Virus record (IMG/VR): IMGVR_UViG_3300028920_000311
Location: 1-20,299 of that record
Reading direction: 5' to 3' (one strand)
Source: a virus
Length of the DNA stretch: 20,299 bases
Positions 12,997 through 20,299 of the stretch are shown piece by piece. The notes beneath the pieces are model-generated. The model was given only the letters and a program-made list of their open reading frames with translations. It ran no database searches and had not been told where the DNA came from. Position numbers and translations under genes: made by a program. Positions within the stretch are counted from its first letter, which is position 1; each line of letters begins with the position of its first letter.

Positions 12997-14175
12997 ATGA
13001 CTAATACATATTTGTTTTTAGACCCGACAGACTCAACACCAACTGGTTGGTCTGTTGATGCAAACTTTAATGATACATATATTCGTGGTTCATCTTCATG
13101 GAATCTGTCAGCAGGTTCTGCAACACAACACAACCATGATTTATCATCTCTTACCTGTGTCAACACCACATCACACAACCTCATTACTTCCCTTGGTAAA
13201 GATGTTCAACATACTCGTAGTTATACTACTCATACTCATACTCTTTCAAGTTTCGCTGATGATAATAAATCAAATGATCCTCCGTATCGTCAATTGAAGG
13301 TAATAAAATATACAGGTGTTCCAAGTACGCTTGAAGCAGATGTCATTGCTATCTTTGATGAGACTGTGGCTTCTGGCTGGACACGTTATAGTTCTCAAGA
13401 CGGTAAATATATAAAGGGTACAACGGGTGGTACAGCAGGAACAGGTGGTTCTCTTACACATACTCATACAATAACGGGAACACTTGATACTGATGGAACA
13501 ACAAATGGAGGAGAGGAAGAAGAAGCAACAGGACCGCATCCTGACCATACTCATTCTTTTAGCCAAAATTCTGGTAATCCATCTGTTGACTGTGAACCAC
13601 CATACATAACTGCATATCTATATAAAAATGATAGTCAGTCATCACTTAAAGATGGGATGATAGCAATGTTTGACGATGACCCAGGTGCGAATTGGGCTAT
13701 TGTATCTGGTGACGGAGATGATTTTTATCAGAAATTCATAAAACCAGCAGATGGTTATGGTTCAACTGGTGGTGCTTCAACACATACTCATTCTCTCAGT
13801 GCTGCTTCTAGTGCACCATCAGCAACTGTTGATTATTATGGCTCGGTACCTTCACAAATACCATCAGCTACGCATACTCATACTGTTACTGCAACACTTG
13901 ATGCTGTGTCACATCTTCCAAAATATGCAGATGTGTTGATGTACAAATATACGGCACCAGCAGCAGGTTACACAGATAGTGGTCTCAGAGTTTGGGATGG
14001 CTCTAAATATATAGTAGTAGGTAAATCAGATACAAGAGGAGCTGATGATATACTTTGTCTTTGGAATGGAAGTGAATATGTTTATCCAGCGTTAGTAGAC
14101 CCAGATGATGCAGATGCTACAAATGTTTATATCTGGAATGGCTCTGCTTATAAGTGCCTTGTTCATGTGAGTTGA
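12997..14175 (+). CDS. Tail fibre / receptor-binding protein with three HxH collar-like domains and a WxGSxY tail
   Basis: The 392-residue protein has three tandem domains of about 105 residues (about 7-105, 112-210, 217-318). Each has an early GW or NW, two His-x-His motifs (H45/H47 and H79/H81; H155/H157 and H184/H186; H263/H265 and H293/H295), and the first two end in PPY followed by a hydrophobic strand; the third has LPKY. His-x-His motifs on trimeric fibres coordinate metal: in the T4 gp37 tip they bind iron (established). Here each motif would give six histidines per trimer. The C-terminal 65 residues carry WDGSKY, WNGSEY and WNGSAY at 23-24 residue spacing. A receptor-contact role is inferred. 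Arginine codons are CGT in the first two domains, then AGA in the C-terminal part. Confidence 0.72.
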   Translation: MTNTYLFLDPTDSTPTGWSVDANFNDTYIRGSSSWNLSAGSATQHNHDLSSLTCVNTTSHNLITSLGKDVQHTRSYTTHTHTLSSFADDNKSNDPPYRQLKVIKYTGVPSTLEADVIAIFDETVASGWTRYSSQDGKYIKGTTGGTAGTGGSLTHTHTITGTLDTDGTTNGGEEEEATGPHPDHTHSFSQNSGNPSVDCEPPYITAYLYKNDSQSSLKDGMIAMFDDDPGANWAIVSGDGDDFYQKFIKPADGYGSTGGASTHTHSLSAASSAPSATVDYYGSVPSQIPSATHTHTVTATLDAVSHLPKYADVLMYKYTAPAAGYTDSGLRVWDGSKYIVVGKSDTRGADDILCLWNGSEYVYPALVDPDDADATNVYIWNGSAYKCLVHVS

Positions 14176-14178
14176 TAG

Positions 14179-16482
14179 ATGACAAATTATGATGCAGTTT
14201 TTGGTACAGCCCAATTCGGGGAATCATGGTTCAACACTATGTTTGAGGATTACAATATAGATGTACTCTTACAAAGTGCAGGACAAAACGATTTAGTAGT
14301 AGATACCAGATTACTAGGGACTTTAGATAAGGACTTAATCATAGATACTCTATTAGAATCTAGAGAGCAAAGCGATTATATCTTAGATATATTAACCAGA
14401 TTAAGACAATCAAAAGATATAAGCTTAGATACTCTATTACAAATATTACAATCAACCACTTATGATATAGATACTAGACTGACATCAGGAGTATCTGTAT
14501 CTCAAATAATAGACACTCTTCTGCAAGGAAGAGAAGATAAATCTCTTATAATAGATACTTTCATAAGTAAATTGAAAGAGAATCCTCATATACTAGATAC
14601 TATTCTAGAAAAGAGGATAAATGAATTAGGAATAGATTTAGATACATTTATAAAGAATACAGGTTTAGATAAGGATCATGTCTTAGATACTATACTCAAA
14701 TCTAAAAATATATATAAAATGTTTGAATTAGATACCTTACTTAAAAAACCTGATAATATAACTTCTTATATAATAGATACTATCTTACACAGATTAGAAA
14801 TAACTGAAGATTATAATATAGATACATGGTTAGAGAATACTGGTATAGATAAGAATATTGTCCTAGATGTTCTATTACACGATGAACAGATACTTAAACA
14901 ATTGGATTTAGATGTACTTTTAGAACAAGAGGATATAACTACACAACAGATAATAGATGTTGTAATTGAAAAATACAATCTAAAAGAATTCACTTTAGAT
15001 GCTCTATTAAAGCATACTCAAGTAGAAACTTCACATATTATAGATACTATAATAACATCCGATCAAGTATATAAATCATTAAAACTAGATACAATCCTTA
15101 AGAACGAAAATGTATATAAATCTCATCTTATAGATGTATTAATAAAAAAACTAGAACTCACCTCTGAATATGATATAGATACTTTCTTATCCAGAATAGA
15201 TATAACATCTGAATATCTGTTTGATATTCTTTTAAATAAATTATCAGTAGATACAGATATGGATGTAGATACTATATTAAAAGGGATAGAGGATAAGACC
15301 CACACAATTGATACTTTACTTCGTAAGCATAACCTTACTGTGGATTACGTCTTAGATTGTTGTTTGTCTAGTGGAGAGATATATAAGAGTCTTATTTTAG
15401 ATGCATTATTAAAAGGAACTAATGTAGAGTCTATGAGCGTAGATGTAATACTCAACAAGATAACCTCCAAAGAATACTATTTGGATTCCTTACTAAGACA
15501 GCAGAATGTAGAAAACTCTTATGCTATAGAGGTGTATTTATCTTCTGGTGAAGGTTTAAATTCATATAAGATAGATATATTATTAAAGAAGCTAGATATA
15601 GAAACGGGCTACTCCTTAGATACATTCACATCGTTTCTAAATATAGAAAAATCTTATGTAATTGATACTTGCATTAGACTAATAAAGGAATCTGATATAA
15701 ATATAGATACTGTATTAGAGAAATTAAACATAAATGAATCAGATTTAGATATATTATTAAAAATAGCTTTATCAAATAGTTTAGATATAGATACAGTACT
15801 ATCAAGCACTGGAACAACTAACTACTTTATCGATATACTAGCTAAGAAAATAAATATTCCAAAACAAACTCTATTGGATATGTTATTAGAATTAGAAGGG
15901 TCTTTAGAGAATCCAGTAGATACTCTCTTAAGTCGTCTCTATATAGAAGAGTCTGTTGTAATAGATGTAGTATTAGAAATATATAAATCAAAAAATTTAA
16001 GTGTAGATACAATATTATTAAATGAGAATATTAGAAAGAACTTTTTGGTAGATGTGGTTCTTTCTGGAGTAGATGTAACTACAACATATATTATAGATAC
16101 TATGCTACAGTATATTGGAATGAATTCTTATCTCTCTGATACAGTCTTATCTCTAGCAGAAGGAACGTCACAATATACTTTAGATACTATAATAGAAAAG
16201 GGAGATGTAACTACATCTCATTTATTAGACACAGTTTTAGAATACTATAAGTATAGATATGTAGTTCTAGATACAATACTACAGTTAGTAGGTAGTTCTG
16301 AGTATAATTTTGATGTGAGACTACTCCAAGATATAACATCATCTGATTATAATATAGATTTAATAACTTTTAATTATGTATGGATAGATACAGTAATAAA
16401 CACCATGAGTTCATTGTATAGTATTACGAATACAAATACTAGTCTATATACAATAACACAAACTCATGATGCTGCCAATTAA
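14179..16482 (+). CDS. Giant repeat protein: 48 tandem 14/15-residue Asp-led repeats; probable virion fibre or rod
   Basis: The 767-residue protein has a 27-residue start (with SWFNTMFEDYN), then 699 residues made entirely of 48 consecutive units, and a 41-residue Ser/Thr/Asn-rich end. Units are 14 (21 copies) or 15 (27 copies) residues long with the form D-(T/V/I)-(L/I/V)-L followed by variable polar residues and closing in one or two of I/L/V. Asp leads 47 of 48 units (Glu in unit 30), and Thr follows it in 28. The first eight units are all 14 residues. There is no signal peptide, membrane segment or enzymatic motif. I know no named family for it. Lying between fibre genes and tape measure, it is probably an extended trimeric fibre or tail-tip rod. 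The 15-residue period recalls the adenovirus fibre triple beta-spiral, but the conserved turn Gly/Pro is missing. Confidence 0.7.
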   Translation: MTNYDAVFGTAQFGESWFNTMFEDYNIDVLLQSAGQNDLVVDTRLLGTLDKDLIIDTLLESREQSDYILDILTRLRQSKDISLDTLLQILQSTTYDIDTRLTSGVSVSQIIDTLLQGREDKSLIIDTFISKLKENPHILDTILEKRINELGIDLDTFIKNTGLDKDHVLDTILKSKNIYKMFELDTLLKKPDNITSYIIDTILHRLEITEDYNIDTWLENTGIDKNIVLDVLLHDEQILKQLDLDVLLEQEDITTQQIIDVVIEKYNLKEFTLDALLKHTQVETSHIIDTIITSDQVYKSLKLDTILKNENVYKSHLIDVLIKKLELTSEYDIDTFLSRIDITSEYLFDILLNKLSVDTDMDVDTILKGIEDKTHTIDTLLRKHNLTVDYVLDCCLSSGEIYKSLILDALLKGTNVESMSVDVILNKITSKEYYLDSLLRQQNVENSYAIEVYLSSGEGLNSYKIDILLKKLDIETGYSLDTFTSFLNIEKSYVIDTCIRLIKESDINIDTVLEKLNINESDLDILLKIALSNSLDIDTVLSSTGTTNYFIDILAKKINIPKQTLLDMLLELEGSLENPVDTLLSRLYIEESVVIDVVLEIYKSKNLSVDTILLNENIRKNFLVDVVLSGVDVTTTYIIDTMLQYIGMNSYLSDTVLSLAEGTSQYTLDTIIEKGDVTTSHLLDTVLEYYKYRYVVLDTILQLVGSSEYNFDVRLLQDITSSDYNIDLITFNYVWIDTVINTMSSLYSITNTNTSLYTITQTHDAAN
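14260..16356 (+). repeat. 48-copy tandem coding repeat of 42 or 45 nt
   Basis: The DNA encodes units 1 to 48 of the repeat protein. Copies have diverged at nucleotide level, but words such as ATAGATACT and TTAGATACT recur at unit starts. Length differences are always one codon, so the frame is maintained throughout. It is not a CRISPR: repeats are degenerate and spacers absent. Confidence 0.85.
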
Positions 16483-16487
16483 TGTAA

Positions 16488-16500
16488 ATATGTTTAAAAT
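16488..16500 (+). promoter_or_regulatory. Recurrent intergenic AT element, copy 7
   Basis: ATATGTTTAAAAT lies directly after the repeat gene and is followed by GTAAAAGAGG, the ribosome site of the next gene. It shares TGTTTAA with copies 2 and 3. Confidence 0.35.
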
Positions 16501-16516
16501 GTAAAAGAGGATGAAT

Positions 16517-16834
16517 ATGAATCTTACAAAATATGAAAGAAAAAATACTATCCGTTCTGACGTGGACTTCAAAGTTAGTGATGTCCTCACAGACCCATCA
16601 GGTAGCGTAGCCTATGTTCATGTAATTAAATCTGATGGAACATATCTCATTAGTGGTGGCTCTGGAGTAAGGGACAGTACAGGAGAATATCATTTCTTCT
16701 TTGCTACTGGAGAAACCGACCCTCTAGGAGTATATGTCGTTGAATGGTATGGATGGCATAATCTAGGTAGTTCATTCGGTACAAAAAGAATAGTACAAAG
16801 GGATGCAATACAGATTGTAGATGTTGAACAGTAA
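16517..16834 (+). CDS. Small beta-sandwich virion protein, 105 aa
   Basis: The protein reads as a string of beta strands: NTIRSDVDFKVSDVLTDPSGSVAYVHVIKSDGTYLISGG, then VRDSTGEYHFFFATGETDPLGVYVVEWYGWH and KRIVQRDAIQIVDVEQ. The 'P-x-G-S-V-x-Y-V-x-V ... DG ... TGEYHFxF ... GVYVVEW' order is that of an immunoglobulin-like phage tail or baseplate domain (family-level resemblance only). A further ATG lies at 16511, but AGAGG at 16506-16510 is only one base from it and six from ATG 16517, which is therefore preferred. Its place just before the tape measure gene suggests a tail-tip or fibre-attachment component. Confidence 0.55.
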   Translation: MNLTKYERKNTIRSDVDFKVSDVLTDPSGSVAYVHVIKSDGTYLISGGSGVRDSTGEYHFFFATGETDPLGVYVVEWYGWHNLGSSFGTKRIVQRDAIQIVDVEQ

Positions 16835-16837
16835 GTA

Positions 16838-16851
16838 AATATGTATAAATA
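16838..16851 (+). promoter_or_regulatory. Recurrent intergenic AT element, copy 8, before the tape measure gene
   Basis: AATATGTATAAATA fills most of the 27-nt gap before ATG 16862 and is followed by AAGTGAT as ribosome site. TATAAATA is also the T4 late promoter core, an alternative reading. Confidence 0.36.
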
Positions 16852-16861
16852 AAGTGATAAA

Positions 16862-19800
16862 ATGGCTACATTAGGCACTATAAGTGTAGATTTACACGCA
16901 AATATAAGTCAATTCAATTCTCAATTAGGTTTAGCTAAAGGGGCAGTTACTCAGTTTGCAAAGCATGTAAACACTAAACTTAGCAGCATAAAACCTCTAA
17001 CTGCAGGAATGATGATAGATCCAAAAGCCACTCAAGGATTAAACCAACAAATGATTGGTATACTGAAAGGAATGGCTAAAACTAATAAAGGATTCTATGA
17101 CTTTGCAATGTATGGAGGAAAAGCTAAAGTATCAGCTGAACAGTTAGGCCAAGGATTAAATAATGTTTTAAATCCTAGCTTTGCTAAAACTGGAAAAGCT
17201 GCAGAGAAAGGAACTGCAACAGTAACTAAATCATTTAAGAATATGAATCAGAACTCTTTAGCTTATATGCTGTCTCTACAGAATATGATGAAGAAGATTA
17301 TACACTATATTACTTTCAGTATTGGTGTACAGATGGTTATGGGTGTAAAAAAAGGTTTCCAAGATATGATAGAAACTTTCAAAACATTTGAAAGAGCAGC
17401 TACAAATGCAACAACAGTCTCAGGACATTTAGGATATTCTTTTGAAAGAGTTAGAGAAGGCATAATGGCTATCAGTAAAGAATTAGGAAAAGAAACTATA
17501 TTTAGTGCCTCTCAAGTAATAGAAGCTTATTATGATTTAGCAAGTGCTGGTTATGATATAGCAAATATGACAAAAAAAGACTTAGTACCTATATTAAATT
17601 ATGCAGCTGCAACTCAATCTGAACTAAAAGATGCTACATATGCAACAGCAACAGCTCTAAAAGCATTTAGAATGGATATATCTGAAACTGAAGTGGTTGT
17701 AGACTCATTTACAGCAGCAATTACATCATCTTTCATGACCTTCAAAAAGATGCAAGAGTTCATGAAATATGTAGCACCATTAGCAGGAGAATTAGGCTTA
17801 AGTCTACAAGAAACAATAGCAGCAGGTATCCAATTAACTGACGTTGGTATGGAAGGTAGTCAAGCTGGTCAGAGATTAAATATGGTTTTAACTAAATTGT
17901 TAAAGCCTACAGAAAATACAAAAGAAATGCTAGCTGGTATGGGTCTCACTATGGAAGATTTAAACCCAGAAGTATATTCTCTTACTGAAATATTATATAA
18001 ATTGAAAGCAGCTGGTTTTGGTGCAGCAGAAGCAGCAACTATGTTCAGAGCCAGAACTGCAGCATCTGCAACAGTTTTAGTTAATGCAGTAGATGAGATT
18101 TCACGATATAACTCTATGTTATTACTCTCTGAAGGTATAACCCAAAGAGTAGCAGCAATGCAAGAAAATACCTTATTTGGAGCATTTCAACGTATGTCTA
18201 ATGCAATCAATGAGGCATTTATAACACTTGGAGATAAATTAGCACCCCAATTGGAACATATAACTGAGGTAATAACATCTAACGTTATACCAGCATTGGT
18301 ATCATTTACAGACAAATTCTTTTCACTATTACCGTTAATTTTGAGGTCATTAAGTATGTATCTAAAGTTAAAGTTAATATTGTTTGTAATAACCAAAGCT
18401 TATAAATTATATCTACTGTTACAAAAGGCAGGACTTATAATACAGGCATTACGTAATAAACAATTAAGTATTACTGCAGGATTAATGAATATGTTAACAC
18501 CATTAACTATTTCAGCAGGTGGAGCAACTGCAGGATTCTCAACAGTAACAGGAGCTGCAATTCCAGTAACACAAGGTTGGGCAGCTTCACTCTGGTCAGC
18601 AGCAACACCTTTAAATATATTAACATTTGGTGCAGCAGCAGCTGCAGCCGCAATATCGTTCTTAGCTCTTAGCTCATTAGGTGTATTTGATACAATAGAT
18701 GCTTTAGGAGGTCTAGCAGACGTAACTTCAGACTTAAAAATAGGAGAATTCTATCCAGAGGGACTCACAGACGCTATAAATCAAATGGAACTTTGGGAAG
18801 TAGCTATGTTAGAACATTCTAGATCAAGTAAGACTTTCTTAGAATCTATGAGTATGATAACAGATGCATTTTATTCAGCAAGAGAAGCAGGAGATGTACC
18901 TGAATGGAGAGGTTTAACTCAAATTGACCAAGATTTTCAAGGTGGGATAGCAGATGTCATAGCAACTGCACAAACCATAGATGCCGATGTGGCAGCAGGA
19001 TTCGATGAGGGAATGACTGTTTGGGGTATGAAAGTAGCAAAATCAATATTAGACTTTCAAAAAGCATCAGATAAAGGAGATATATTGGGTCAAATATGGG
19101 AAGGAATCACAGTGCCATGGGATTTTGCTATGGCTGGAATTGCTAAACTATTCCCAGATATAGAAGGAGTCATGAAAGAATATGATATAACTGAATACAC
19201 TGGAAGTATGAAAGAAGCTTTTAGAGAATCATTTGCAGCTATAACTAATATGACATGGGATGTAGCTGAACAAATGATAGAATATAAATACATAGTTCAT
19301 CTTTTAAGTAATGAGTATAGTGACCTTAAATTTGCTGCTAAAGAATATGAAGATGGAATGAAAGAATTAGAAGATGCACAAACTAAACTAGATGAAGTTA
19401 CTAAAGAATATGCAGGAGATGTTACAAAATTAGTAGAAGCAGAAGAGAATCTTAGGAGAGCTGAAGAAAAAGTATCTAGAGGAACACAGCTTATGATATC
19501 TGCAATAGGAGATTTAATGACTGAAACTAGAAGATATAATTATACTGTAGATGAAACTATACAATTAATTGAAGAGTATTTCAATGCAGAAAGAGAACTT
19601 CTACACACAAAACAAGAAGTAGAAGAAGCAACTAGAAATGAAGCTGATGCATCCATGGAACTATCAGAAGCTATAATACAATATGGATCTAGTTCTAATG
19701 AAGCAGCAAATGCTCAAGCAAGATTATGGAAAGCTTCTGCAAATACAGTTGAAATGCAAGAAAGAATAATGGATTTACAACAAAAATTAACGATGGCTCA

Positions 19801-20299
19801 ACAAAAGTACGAATCTGCAATGGCTTTGGGACCAGAAGTAGAGAAAACATACAATGAACTAAGAGATATGGGTTATGAAAATGCTGATATCATGAAAATG
19901 ATAGCTGGTTATAGTGAAGAAACACGAGAAGCATTTATCCCTGATGCAGGAGAAGATTCAACTACTGCATTAAAAGTGAGATTAGAAATATCGGACTTAG
20001 ATAGAAAATTAATAGAGCAAGGATTTGATTTAGCAGAGATTAGAGAGAAAGTAGTAAGATTAACTGCAGAACAAAGTATATTATATGCAAAAGAAGCTGC
20101 ATACATGATGATACAAGATGACTATCTTAAATATATCAATGAAAAATTAAAAATATACTTTGAAAGACAAAAAAAGATTTATGATATAGAAGAGAAACTA
20201 TATAAACTTAGAAATTCAGAAAAAGACCAATTTGATGATTTGTTCCAATCACTTGCAGAACAGGGTCTAGTTAATGATGATCTTATAGGCATGTACAAA
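16862..20299 (+). CDS. Tape measure protein, TP901 family (3' end beyond window)
   Basis: The frame is open for 1146 codons to the window edge. Residues 1-170 are helical (MATLGTISVDLHANISQFNSQL is a typical opening). Residues about 172-410 hold the TP901 tape measure core: ETIFSASQVIEAYYDLASAGYD, SFMTFKKMQEFMKYVAPLA, GLSLQETIAAGIQLTDVGM and GSQAGQRLNMVLTKLLKP. A hydrophobic, Ala-rich region follows (about 540-620, with ILTFGAAAAAAAISFLALS), which may insert in the host membrane during DNA ejection. From about residue 815 it is long charged helix (KELEDAQTKLDEVTKEYAG). The protein sets tail length and fills the tube. GTGATAAA precedes ATG 16862. In most siphoviruses it directly follows the chaperone gene, whereas here about 8.5 kb lie between. 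Confidence 0.88.
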   Translation, partial: MATLGTISVDLHANISQFNSQLGLAKGAVTQFAKHVNTKLSSIKPLTAGMMIDPKATQGLNQQMIGILKGMAKTNKGFYDFAMYGGKAKVSAEQLGQGLNNVLNPSFAKTGKAAEKGTATVTKSFKNMNQNSLAYMLSLQNMMKKIIHYITFSIGVQMVMGVKKGFQDMIETFKTFERAATNATTVSGHLGYSFERVREGIMAISKELGKETIFSASQVIEAYYDLASAGYDIANMTKKDLVPILNYAAATQSELKDATYATATALKAFRMDISETEVVVDSFTAAITSSFMTFKKMQEFMKYVAPLAGELGLSLQETIAAGIQLTDVGMEGSQAGQRLNMVLTKLLKPTENTKEMLAGMGLTMEDLNPEVYSLTEILYKLKAAGFGAAEAATMFRARTAASATVLVNAVDEISRYNSMLLLSEGITQRVAAMQENTLFGAFQRMSNAINEAFITLGDKLAPQLEHITEVITSNVIPALVSFTDKFFSLLPLILRSLSMYLKLKLILFVITKAYKLYLLLQKAGLIIQALRNKQLSITAGLMNMLTPLTISAGGATAGFSTVTGAAIPVTQGWAASLWSAATPLNILTFGAAAAAAAISFLALSSLGVFDTIDALGGLADVTSDLKIGEFYPEGLTDAINQMELWEVAMLEHSRSSKTFLESMSMITDAFYSAREAGDVPEWRGLTQIDQDFQGGIADVIATAQTIDADVAAGFDEGMTVWGMKVAKSILDFQKASDKGDILGQIWEGITVPWDFAMAGIAKLFPDIEGVMKEYDITEYTGSMKEAFRESFAAITNMTWDVAEQMIEYKYIVHLLSNEYSDLKFAAKEYEDGMKELEDAQTKLDEVTKEYAGDVTKLVEAEENLRRAEEKVSRGTQLMISAIGDLMTETRRYNYTVDETIQLIEEYFNAERELLHTKQEVEEATRNEADASMELSEAIIQYGSSSNEAANAQARLWKASANTVEMQERIMDLQQKLTMAQQKYESAMALGPEVEKTYNELRDMGYENADIMKMIAGYSEETREAFIPDAGEDSTTALKVRLEISDLDRKLIEQGFDLAEIREKVVRLTAEQSILYAKEAAYMMIQDDYLKYINEKLKIYFERQKKIYDIEEKLYKLRNSEKDQFDDLFQSLAEQGLVNDDLIGMYK

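Noticed and set aside
13055-13297. Second + strand frame overlapping the HxH fibre gene
   Set aside because: Its His/Leu/Ile-rich translation is a shadow of Thr/His codons in the real frame, and it has no ribosome site.
14811-15305. Minus-strand open frames inside the repeat gene
   Set aside because: They arise from the periodic coding repeat read backwards and have no start signals or family resemblance.
14260-16356. Possible CRISPR array because of 45-nt periodicity
   Set aside because: Units are degenerate, contiguous and in one reading frame with one-codon length changes; there are no conserved repeats separated by unique spacers.
1-20299. tRNA or rRNA genes, integrase and attachment sites, or insertion sequences
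   Set aside because: No cloverleaf-like sequence, recombinase or transposase motif, or terminal inverted repeats were recognised on reading both strands.

Overview
This window is a contiguous late (virion) gene block of an AT-rich tailed double-stranded DNA virus (Caudoviricetes) or of an integrated copy of one. Every supported gene lies on the + strand, gaps are short, and start/stop overlaps are frequent. The core is recognisable: XkdF-like prohead protease with a scaffold-like tail, capsid decoration protein, HK97-fold major capsid protein, head-tail connectors, head closure protein, gp10-like neck protein, tail terminator, two paralogous tail-tube proteins, tail assembly chaperone with a probable frameshifted extension, tail fibres, and the start of a TP901-type tape measure protein. 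No tail sheath gene is seen between terminator and tube, so a long non-contractile (siphovirus) tail is the simplest reading.

Host: not settled. Many start codons are preceded closely by GGTGAT or GTGAT (for example before 277, 5626, 7072, 7580, 9071, 12411 and 16862). That suits an anti-Shine-Dalgarno read in the form common in methanogens and other archaea, and it also pairs with bacterial 16S rRNA. A hairpin plus T-tract after the capsid gene and TATAAT-like boxes look bacterial. Arginine is mostly AGA.

Layout. 1-525: the end of a PAS-like sensor protein and a small coiled-coil/one-membrane-helix protein. 525-3354: protease/scaffold, decoration protein and major capsid protein, closed by a terminator. 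3437-4663: a short fibre-like protein, two small unknown proteins and an HNH-like protein. 4664-6556: connector, HNH endonuclease, head closure, neck and terminator genes, tightly coupled. 6600-8315: tail tube pair and the chaperone G/GT unit. 8373-10260: an unknown virion-like protein, a LAGLIDADG homing endonuclease and a zinc-ribbon protein. 10396-16834: an adsorption module of repeat-built fibre proteins. 16862 to the end: tape measure protein, still open.

The most unusual items are (a) the 767-residue protein at 14179-16482, which is almost entirely 48 consecutive 14- or 15-residue repeats each beginning with Asp; (b) a probable +1 frameshift in the tail chaperone; (c) a probable nested scaffold gene inside the protease gene; (d) a tandem tail-tube duplication; (e) fibre genes sitting between the chaperone and the tape measure gene; and (f) a recurring AATGT(T/A)TAAT-like element in nearly every longer intergenic gap.
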